From the NCBI GenBank assembly GCA_934667865.1, contig CAKUMR010000018.1:1-11310 (forward strand): a DNA stretch of 11,310 nt, read 5' to 3'. A model generated the notes under the pieces. It was not told where the DNA came from and made no database searches. It saw nothing but the letters and a program-made list of their open reading frames with translations. This document shows, one piece after another, positions 5,782 through 11,310 of this stretch (the stretch's first letter is position 1; every line of letters starts with the position of its first letter). This DNA is from an uncultured Oscillospiraceae bacterium (GTDB taxonomy: Bacteria > Bacillota_A > Clostridia > Oscillospirales > Oscillospiraceae). The position numbers were made by a program, and so were the translations under genes.

Positions 5782-6819
5782 ATGAAAAAAATCATCGCGC
5801 TTGCGCTTACCGTAGTTTTTACCCTCACGCTGTTCGCCGCCTGCGGCAGCAAGCCCGCATCGGACGACGGCAAGACCTATACCGTCGGCATCTGCAACTA
5901 TGTGGACGATGCCTCGCTCAATCAGATCGTTGAAAGCATCCGTGCGCAGCTGACCGCCATCGGAGAGGAGAAGGACGTTTCCTTCAACGTGCTCTATGAC
6001 AACTGCAACGCCGACGCCGGCCTGATGTCGCAGATCATCACCAACTTCCAGACCGATGGCGCGGATCTCCTCGTCGCGGTCGCGACGCCTGTCGCCATTG
6101 CGATGCAGGCGGCCACCGAGGACAGCGAAACGCCCGTCGTCTTTGCCGCGGTTTCCGACCCCGTTTCCGTCGGGCTGGTCGAATCGCTGGAGCAGCCGGG
6201 CAGCAACCTGACCGGCACCTCCGATTATCTCAACACCGACGCGATCATGAACCTGATCTTCGCGCAGAATCCGGACGCAAAAAAGATCGGCCTGCTCTAT
6301 GACATCGGACAGGATTCCTCCGCCGCGCCCATCACGCACGCCAAGGAGTTTCTTGATGCCCGCGGCGTGAGCTACGTTGAGCGCACCGGTACGACCGTCG
6401 ACGAAATCGCACTGGCCGCGCAGGCGCTGGTTTCCGAGGGCGTGGACGCCGTGTTCACCCCGACGGACAACACCGTCATGAAATCCGAGCTGAGCATCTA
6501 CGAAACGCTGGCCGACGCCGGCATCCCGCACTACGCCGGCGCGGACTCCTTTGCGCTCAACGGCGCCTTCCTCGGCTACGGCGTGGATTATATCAACCTG
6601 GGCAAGGAAACGGCCAACATGATCGCGGAGATCCTCCTCGACGGCAAAAAGCCCGCAGAGCTGCCCGTGCGCACCTTTGACAACGGTACGGCGACGATCA
6701 ACGAGGAGATCTGCGCAAAGCTCGGCTACGACTTCGATGCCCTTCAGGAGGCCTTTGAGCCATACTGCACGGCAATCCAGCGCATCGTGACGGCGGAATA
6801 CTTTGACGACGTGAAGTAA
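5782..6819 (+). CDS. trpX: Tryptophan ABC transporter substrate-binding lipoprotein TrpX
   Basis: A 345-residue extracytoplasmic solute-binding protein of the ABC_sub_bind family. The N-terminus is a lipoprotein signal: MKK, a hydrophobic stretch (4-18) and the lipobox LFAAC with the lipidated Cys21. The mature part has the two-lobed periplasmic-binding fold, with the first strand at TYTVGICNYVDD and characteristic segments ADLLVAVATPVAIAM, PVVFAAVSDPVSVGLV and AVFTPTDNTVM. The tryptophan assignment comes from the Trp-specific T-box directly upstream; the family also contains members with other ligands. The gene starts at ATG 5782 with AGAAAGG (5763-5769) twelve bases away, a rather long spacing. 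It is followed after 25 bases by trpY. The protein contains no tryptophan residue. Confidence 0.9.
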   Translation: MKKIIALALTVVFTLTLFAACGSKPASDDGKTYTVGICNYVDDASLNQIVESIRAQLTAIGEEKDVSFNVLYDNCNADAGLMSQIITNFQTDGADLLVAVATPVAIAMQAATEDSETPVVFAAVSDPVSVGLVESLEQPGSNLTGTSDYLNTDAIMNLIFAQNPDAKKIGLLYDIGQDSSAAPITHAKEFLDARGVSYVERTGTTVDEIALAAQALVSEGVDAVFTPTDNTVMKSELSIYETLADAGIPHYAGADSFALNGAFLGYGVDYINLGKETANMIAEILLDGKKPAELPVRTFDNGTATINEEICAKLGYDFDALQEAFEPYCTAIQRIVTAEYFDDVK

Positions 6820-6844
6820 AAACACCAAGAAAGGAGCGACGGAA

Positions 6845-7771
6845 ATGTCGTTTGCCACCATCCTGACGCTTTTACAGACCGCGCTGGAGCTGGGACTGAT
6901 CTGCTCCGTAACGGTGCTGGCGCTCTTTCTGAGCTATTCCATGCTGAATGTCTGCGACCTGTCCACCGACGGCTGCTTCACCCTTGGTGCAACCGTTGGC
7001 GCGGCCGTCGCGATCGCGGGCCATCCCTATCTGGCGCTTCCGGCGGCGATGGCGGCCGGTGTGCTGTCCGGCCTCTGCACGGCGCTGCTGCAAACGAAAA
7101 TGGGCGTCAACAGCCTGCTTTCCGGCATCATCGTCAATACGGCGCTGTATTCCGTCAACATTGCGGTGATGGGCGGCTCGTCCGTGCTGAATATGAACAA
7201 GACGGCGACGGTGTTCACCAAAATGCGCGCCCTGCTGGAGGGGACGGCTCTTCAGGGACAGTCCCGGCTGATCGTAGCCGCCATTGCTGCGGCGGCGGTC
7301 GCCGTGCTGCTGGGTCTGTTTCTCAAAACGCGGCTGGGTCTTGCCATCCGCGCCACCGGCGACAATGCCGACATGGTGCGCTCCTCCTCCATCAACCCTG
7401 TGATGACGACCATCATCGGCCTGTGCGTGTCCGGCTCCCTCACGGCCCTGTCCGGCTGCCTGCTCGCGCAGTACCAGAAGGCGGTCAACATCGACATCGG
7501 CACCGGCATGGTCACGATCGCGCTGGCCTCTCTTCTCATCGGCGGCGTATTTCTGGGCAGGAGCCGCCTGCCGCTGCGCATCTTCGGCATGATTTTAGGC
7601 GCCTTTGTGTTCCGGCTGGTCTACACCGTCGCACTGCGCTTTGATATGCCGGCCTTCATGCTCAAGCTGGTTTCGTCTGTGGTCGTCGTCGCGACGATCT
7701 CCATTCCCTATCTCAAGCGGCAGTATCCGCTCTTCAGGCGGCGGATGCAGCACGGAAGGAGGCGCGCGTAA
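6845..7771 (+). CDS. trpY: Tryptophan ABC transporter permease TrpY
   Basis: A 308-residue integral membrane protein of the LivH/branched-chain-type permease superfamily (BPD_transp_2). Hydrophobic segments lie roughly at 11-31, 44-60, 62-84, 88-110, 141-161, 185-208, 222-240, 247-265 and 270-290. The loop at about 167-185 (AIRATGDNADMVRSSSIN) is the usual cytoplasmic site of contact with the ATPase. The C-terminus is strongly basic (RRRMQHGRRRA), consistent with a cytoplasmic tail. AAGGAG at 6831-6836 lies eight bases before the start. The stop TAA shares its last base with the trpZ ATG (TAATG), so the permease and ATPase should be coupled. The tryptophan substrate is inferred from the T-box leader. 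The protein contains no tryptophan residue, which is uncommon for a membrane protein of this size. Confidence 0.9.
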   Translation: MSFATILTLLQTALELGLICSVTVLALFLSYSMLNVCDLSTDGCFTLGATVGAAVAIAGHPYLALPAAMAAGVLSGLCTALLQTKMGVNSLLSGIIVNTALYSVNIAVMGGSSVLNMNKTATVFTKMRALLEGTALQGQSRLIVAAIAAAAVAVLLGLFLKTRLGLAIRATGDNADMVRSSSINPVMTTIIGLCVSGSLTALSGCLLAQYQKAVNIDIGTGMVTIALASLLIGGVFLGRSRLPLRIFGMILGAFVFRLVYTVALRFDMPAFMLKLVSSVVVVATISIPYLKRQYPLFRRRMQHGRRRA

Positions 7772-8556
7772 TGCTGGAACTGCGCCATATCACCAAAACC
7801 TTCAGCCCCGGCACGACCGACGAAAAGAAAGCACTGGACGACGTGTCCCTGCACGCCCTGCCGGGGGATTTCATCACCATCATCGGCGCGAACGGCGCGG
7901 GCAAATCCACGCTGTTCAACGCCATTGCGGGCAGCTTTATCACGGATTCCGGCGATCTTCTGCTGGACGGCGAGGACATCACTCTGATGCCGGAGCACAA
8001 GCGTGCCAAGCGCATCGGGCGGCTCTTTCAGGATCCCATGCGCGGCAGTGCGCCGGGTATGACCATCGAAGAAAATCTGGCGCTTGCCGCCGGACTGGGC
8101 GGCTGGCTGCGGCCTGTTTCCCGTGCGGAAAGGCAGCGCTTCCGCGACCGTATCGCGCTTCTGGGCATGGGACTGGAGGATAGAATGCGCCAGCCGGTCG
8201 GCCTGCTCTCCGGCGGCCAGCGGCAGGCACTGACGCTGATGATGGCGACCTTTCACCCGCCCAAGCTGCTGCTACTGGACGAGCACACGGCGGCGCTCGA
8301 CCCCGCCACGGCAGAAAAGGTGTTGACGCTGACGCAGGACATCGTCCGCGAAAACCGGCTGACCTGCCTGATGATCACGCACAATATGCGCTCGGCCTTA
8401 CAGCTCGGCAACCGCACGCTTATGATGCACGCCGGGCGGATCGTCATGGACGTTTCCGGTGCAGAGCGCGAAAAGCTGGCGGTGGACGATCTGCTGTTAC
8501 GCTTCAAGGAAATTTCCGGCAACGCGCTGGACAACGACCGGATGCTGCTGATCTGA
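7771..8556 (+). CDS. trpZ: Tryptophan ABC transporter ATP-binding protein TrpZ
   Basis: A 261-residue cytoplasmic ABC ATPase. Walker A is GANGAGKST (39-47), the Q-loop Gln is Q87 in RLFQDP, the signature is LSGGQ (146-150), Walker B is LLLLD with catalytic E171 (166-171) and the switch His is H204 in MITHNM. The Walker B extension reads DEHTAALDP rather than the common DEPTAALDP. This His is, to my recollection, common in ATPases paired with ABC_sub_bind proteins, so I do not take it as a defect. GGAAGGAGG (7754-7762) lies eight bases upstream, inside the end of trpY. It is the last recognisable gene of the T-box-controlled unit. Its single Trp (W112) is the only one in the three transporter proteins. 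Confidence 0.93.
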   Translation: MLELRHITKTFSPGTTDEKKALDDVSLHALPGDFITIIGANGAGKSTLFNAIAGSFITDSGDLLLDGEDITLMPEHKRAKRIGRLFQDPMRGSAPGMTIEENLALAAGLGGWLRPVSRAERQRFRDRIALLGMGLEDRMRQPVGLLSGGQRQALTLMMATFHPPKLLLLDEHTAALDPATAEKVLTLTQDIVRENRLTCLMITHNMRSALQLGNRTLMMHAGRIVMDVSGAEREKLAVDDLLLRFKEISGNALDNDRMLLI

Positions 8557-8604
8557 AAATACAAGGAGGCTCACGTAAGCGAAGTCCGAATAAGAAAACA
8601 TAGA
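8557..8604 (+). other. Post-trpZ spacer with an orphan Shine-Dalgarno
   Basis: Just after the trpZ stop, AAGGAGG occupies 8563-8569. No ATG, GTG or TTG follows within a usable distance, and an in-frame stop appears at once for a hypothetical ACG start. It may be a relic of a lost downstream gene or chance. Confidence 0.3.
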
Positions 8605-8637
8605 CGATCCCCCGCAGACAACGTCTGCGGGGGATCG
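8605..8637. terminator. Hairpin terminator between trpZ and proC
   Basis: Arms 8605-8619 and 8623-8637 form a perfect 15-bp GC-rich stem with a three-base loop. On the minus strand a T-rich stretch (TCTATGTTTTCTTATT) follows, which fits termination of the proBAC transcript. On the plus strand no immediate T-tract is seen, so termination of trpXYZ there is less certain. Confidence 0.7.
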
Positions 8638-8650
8638 CTGCTTACAACCA

Positions 8651-8752
8651 TTCGCCGAAGAATTTTTTGTTGGAGCAAGGCGTTTTTCCGCAGCGCTACT
8701 TTGTGTAACTTAAGGGGAAACGCCGCAGCTCCGGCGAAAAAGGCTCGGCGAA
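8651..8752. repeat. Long imperfect inverted repeat (about 100 nt) in convergent intergenic DNA
   Basis: Nested complementary segments fold this stretch on itself: TTCGCCGA (8651-8658) with TCGGCGAA (8745-8752), GGAGC (8672-8676) with GCTCC (8728-8732), and GGCGTTTTTCC (8679-8689) with GGGGAAACGCC (8714-8724, two G-T pairs). The apical loop is about 24 bases. No convincing coding region lies here. It could be a dispersed intergenic repeat, a structured RNA or part of the operon end. Copies elsewhere in the genome cannot be seen from the window. Confidence 0.45.
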
Positions 8753-8809
8753 GGGGCTATGGTTTCTTATGAGGACGGAGCATAAGTGAGCCGCCTTGAC
8801 TTTGCTTAC

Positions 8810-9607
8810 TTATTTCCCCAATTTCAGCGAACGGCGGTAAGCCGAGAGGACGGCGTCCTCCGCCGCGGCGCGGAAGCCTCCGGCCTCCAGTGCGTGCACG
8901 CCCGCGATGGTGCTGCCCGCCGGGCTGCACACCGCGTCCTTGAGCGCCGCCGGATGCTCGCCGGTTTCCAGTACCATTTTCGCCGCGCCGAGAACGGTCT
9001 GCGCCGCGTACTGCGTTGCCTTGGCCCGCGGCAGGCCGCAGGCCACCGCGGCATCCGCCAGCGCTTCCAGAAATACGTACACAAAGGCCGGGCCGCAGCC
9101 GGAGAGCGCGCCGGCCGCGTCGATCAGCCGCTCCGGCAGGGGGTCGAGCCGCCCGGCACAGTGCAGGATGCGGCAGAATTCTGCGGTTTCCTCCGCCGTG
9201 ACCGCGTCGTTTGCGCAGTAGGGGATCATGCCCTCGCACACTGCCGCCGGGGTGTTCGGCATAATGCGCAGGACGGGATAATCGCCGCCCGCGAATTCCG
9301 CGATCTGTGCCATGGAAAGTCCGGCGGCCATACTGACCAGAACGAAGCGGTCGCTGCGCGCCCGCAGAACCGGCGCGATTCCGGAGAGCATCTCCCGCAT
9401 CATCTGCGGCTTGACGCCGAGGAAGAGATACCGGGCGCGTTCTGCCGCCTCCGTGTTCGTCGCTGCCGCGCAGCCGCAGGACGCGGCGAAGCGCTGCGCC
9501 TTTTCCAGCGTCCGGCTGGTGACGAGCACCTGCTCCGGCCCGACGCTTTCCACCGCGGCGCGCGCCAGCGTGCCGCCCATATTTCCTACGCCGATAAAAG
9601 CGATCAT
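8810..9607 (-). CDS. proC: Pyrroline-5-carboxylate reductase ProC
   Basis: A 265-residue cytoplasmic enzyme that reduces 1-pyrroline-5-carboxylate to proline with NAD(P)H, the last step of proline synthesis. The Rossmann motif GVGNMG is at 6-11, VKPQ at 65-68, MPNTP at 116-120, the P5CR signature core ALSGCGPAF at 167-175 and SPAGST at 228-233. Length is normal. The start has GGAGG eight bases upstream, overlapping the region just after the proA stop; the gap to proA is 13 bases, so translation is probably coupled. It is the last gene of the proB-proA-proC unit. A weak inverted repeat, ATAAGTGAG (8782-8790) with CTTACTTAT (8805-8813), touches the stop codon. Confidence 0.96.
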   Translation of the reverse strand: MIAFIGVGNMGGTLARAAVESVGPEQVLVTSRTLEKAQRFAASCGCAAATNTEAAERARYLFLGVKPQMMREMLSGIAPVLRARSDRFVLVSMAAGLSMAQIAEFAGGDYPVLRIMPNTPAAVCEGMIPYCANDAVTAEETAEFCRILHCAGRLDPLPERLIDAAGALSGCGPAFVYVFLEALADAAVACGLPRAKATQYAAQTVLGAAKMVLETGEHPAALKDAVCSPAGSTIAGVHALEAGGFRAAAEDAVLSAYRRSLKLGK

Positions 9608-9620
9608 TGCCTGTTCCTCC

Positions 9621-10877
9621 TCAACGGATCTGTCCGTTTCCGTGAATGATATATTTATAGGTCGTCAGCTCGCGCAGCCCCATCGGGCCGCGGGCGTGCA
9701 GCTTCTGCGTGGAGATGCCCATCTCGCAGCCGAGGCCGAATTCGCCGCCGTCGGTGAAGCGCGTGGAGGCGTTGACATAGACCGCCGCGCTGTCCACGCC
9801 GCGCACGAAGGCGTCCGCCGCGGCCTTGTCAGAGGTGATGATCGCCTCGCTGTGTCCGGTGGAGTGCGCCGCGATGTGGGCGATCGCCTCCTGCACGCTG
9901 CCGACGACCTTGATTGCCAGGATATAGTCCAGAAATTCCGTGTCAAAGTCCTGCGGCCCGGCGGGCGTGCCGCCGATGATGCGATGCGCCTCCTCATCCG
10001 TGCGCAGCTCCACGGGGGGCTTGCCCGCTGCAATGCGTGCGTCCGTCAGTGCCCGCTTCAGCGCAGGCAGGAAGGCCTCCGCGATGTCCCGGTGGACGAG
10101 GCAGACCTCCTCGGCGTTGCAGACCGAGGGACGGCTGGCCTTGGCATTTTCGATAATATTCAGAGCCATGTAGGGGTCGGCCGCGCGGTCGACATAGACA
10201 TGGCAGATACCGGTGCCGGTCTGGATGCAGGGCACCTTCGCCTGCTCGGTGCAGGTGCGGATGAGCCCCGCGCCGCCGCGGGGAATCAGCAGATCAATGT
10301 AGCCCACACCGTGCATCAGCTCCACGGCGCTCTCGCGCGAGGTGTCCTCGACGAGAGAAACCAGCGCCTCCGGCAGCTCCGCCTGCGTCAGTCCCTCGCG
10401 CAGCGCTCTGGTGACGGCGGCGGCGGAGCGCCACGCCTCCCTGCCGCAGCGCAGGAGGCAGGCGTTGCCGCTTTTGATGCACAGAGCCGCCGCATCCGAG
10501 GTGACATTCGGGCGGCTTTCGTAGATGATGGCGATCACGCCCAGCGGGACCGCCGTTTTTTCGATCACAAGGCCGTTCGGCCGTTCTTCCCGCGCGAGGA
10601 TCTCCCCCACGGGGTCTGGCAGCGTTGCCACGGCGCGCAGGCCGTCGGCCATTGCCGCAATGCGGGATCTGGTCAAAAGCAGACGGTCGAGCATCACATC
10701 GCTGATCTTTCCCTTGGCGGCGGCCATATCCTCGGCGTTCGCCGCGAGAATGTCCTCCGTGTGCCGCCAGATGGCTTCGGCCATGCTAAGAAGCGCCGTG
10801 TTCTTCTGCGCGCTGTCCGCAGCGGCAAGCAGCGGCGCGGCGGCCTTGGCCGACTGCATCAGTTCCAGTGTCGTCAT
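9621..10877 (-). CDS. proA: Gamma-glutamyl phosphate reductase ProA
   Basis: A 418-residue cytoplasmic enzyme that reduces gamma-glutamyl phosphate to glutamate semialdehyde with NADPH; length matches the family (about 417). It belongs to the aldehyde dehydrogenase superfamily. The nucleophile is C253 in RPSVCNAEE. Other conserved stretches are [16 protein letters not shown] (111-126), [13 protein letters not shown] (193-205) and, near the C-terminus, [15 protein letters not shown] and [11 protein letters not shown]. One detail differs from the usual ILRGGKEA: here it reads LLRCGREA (141-148), with Cys in place of the first Gly. The start overlaps the proB stop (ATGA), and a GGAGG lies upstream. 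It makes the intermediate that cyclises to the ProC substrate. Confidence 0.96.
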   Translation of the reverse strand: MTTLELMQSAKAAAPLLAAADSAQKNTALLSMAEAIWRHTEDILAANAEDMAAAKGKISDVMLDRLLLTRSRIAAMADGLRAVATLPDPVGEILAREERPNGLVIEKTAVPLGVIAIIYESRPNVTSDAAALCIKSGNACLLRCGREAWRSAAAVTRALREGLTQAELPEALVSLVEDTSRESAVELMHGVGYIDLLIPRGGAGLIRTCTEQAKVPCIQTGTGICHVYVDRAADPYMALNIIENAKASRPSVCNAEEVCLVHRDIAEAFLPALKRALTDARIAAGKPPVELRTDEEAHRIIGGTPAGPQDFDTEFLDYILAIKVVGSVQEAIAHIAAHSTGHSEAIITSDKAAADAFVRGVDSAAVYVNASTRFTDGGEFGLGCEMGISTQKLHARGPMGLRELTTYKYIIHGNGQIR

Positions 10878-11310
10878 GTCGGTTTCCTCCCCAGAAAGCG
10901 TGTTCCGATGCGCTGACCTTCCACGATCGCGTAGAGGTTTTCCGGCCGGTCGCCGTTGGCGATGACCATATCGCAGCCCGCCTCCGTCACGAGCTTCGCC
11001 GCATTGAGCTTCGTCGTCATGCCGCCCGTGCCGAGGCCGGATACGCTGCCGCCGCCCAGCACCAGAATGTCCGGCGTGAGCTCGCGCACCTCGCCGATCA
11101 GCGTTGCGTTCGGGTCGGTGTGCGGGTCGCCGGTATAAAGGCCGTCGATGTCCGACAGCAGAATGAGCAGGTCCGCACCCGCGCTGACCGCCACGACAGC
11201 GCCCAGCGTGTCGTTGTCGCCGATGACGATCTCCTCGGTGGCGATGGTGTCGTTTTCGTTGATGACCGGCAGAACGCCCAGCTCCAGCAGACGGAAGAGC
11301 GTGTTATGGA
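10874..11310 (-). CDS. proB: Glutamate 5-kinase ProB, 5' part outside the window
   Basis: The last 144 codons are present; the N-terminal part, with the first half of the active site, lies beyond 11310. The frame opens with [20 protein letters not shown], then [33 protein letters not shown] and [21 protein letters not shown], which are hallmark amino-acid-kinase segments of glutamate 5-kinase. The enzyme phosphorylates glutamate with ATP, the committed and usually proline-inhibited step. The protein ends at [10 protein letters not shown], directly after the kinase domain, so the C-terminal PUA domain found in the longer enterobacterial form is missing. The stop overlaps the proA start (ATGA). 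A GTG at 11194-11192 is an internal Val codon, not the start. Confidence 0.95.
   Translation of the reverse strand, partial: HNTLFRLLELGVLPVINENDTIATEEIVIGDNDTLGAVVAVSAGADLLILLSDIDGLYTGDPHTDPNATLIGEVRELTPDILVLGGGSVSGLGTGGMTTKLNAAKLVTEAGCDMVIANGDRPENLYAIVEGQRIGTRFLGRKPT

Noticed and set aside
8782..8813. Inverted repeat ATAAGTGAG/CTTACTTAT at the proC stop as a terminator
   Set aside because: The nine-base AT-rich stem with a G-T pair and a 14-base loop is weak, and no T-tract follows. The 15-bp hairpin at 8605-8637 is a better terminator candidate.
9312..10916. A 534-codon open frame on the plus strand opposite proA and part of proC
   Set aside because: It is antisense to two well-conserved genes, is rich in Arg, Ala and Gly, and has no domain signature.
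1..11310. CRISPR arrays, insertion sequences, tRNA or rRNA genes, attachment sites
   Set aside because: No regularly spaced direct repeats, transposase or integrase motifs, or tRNA/rRNA-like stretches were seen on reading through both strands by eye; short or diverged elements could be missed.

Overview
This window looks like chromosomal DNA from a GC-rich anaerobic Firmicute, most likely a gut-type Clostridia of the Oscillospiraceae kind. The reasons are a tryptophan T-box riboswitch, strong AGGAGG-type ribosome binding sites, consensus sigma-A promoters, a lipoprotein solute-binding protein, oxygen-sensitive Fe-S flavoenzymes and a compact proB-proA-proC operon. The genus is an inference. 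No mobile element, tRNA, rRNA or CRISPR array is visible.

Layout from left to right: (1) 1-1327, plus strand: the 3' end of a BtpA/SgcQ-family gene overlaps by ATGA an aldo/keto reductase-fold protein that carries eight cluster-type cysteines near its C-terminus. An 18-bp hairpin (1330-1368) lies between this unit and the convergent hyp operon. (2) 5236-1371, minus strand: hypB, a 944-residue multi-cluster Fe-S/FAD/NAD(P) flavoprotein, and hypA. These genes overlap or nearly abut and are read from a perfect TTGACA-17-TATAAT promoter (5302-5274). (3) 5349-8556, plus strand: a second strong promoter, a T-box leader with a TGG (Trp) specifier and a TGGC acceptor-binding bulge, then trpX-trpY-trpZ, an ABC importer for tryptophan. 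(4) 8557-8809: a convergent intergenic region with a 15-bp hairpin and a roughly 100-nt imperfect inverted repeat. (5) 11310-8810, minus strand: proB (5' end outside the window), proA and proC, the full glutamate-to-proline route, with overlapping or tightly spaced genes.

How the genes work together: the trp block is a self-contained scavenging unit. Uncharged tRNA-Trp should stabilise the antiterminator and allow expression of the importer. The pro block makes proline from glutamate by gamma-glutamyl kinase, gamma-glutamyl phosphate reductase and pyrroline-5-carboxylate reductase. The hyp block is the least explained part. It joins two nickel metallochaperone genes to a large GltD-like iron-sulfur flavoprotein with no hydrogenase structural gene and no hypCDEF in view. 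It is the best candidate here for an undescribed system, possibly a redox module tied to maturation of, or electron supply to, a nickel enzyme encoded elsewhere. The aldo/keto reductase-like protein is the second candidate, because its catalytic Tyr and Lys seem to be missing while it carries two predicted 4Fe-4S sites.
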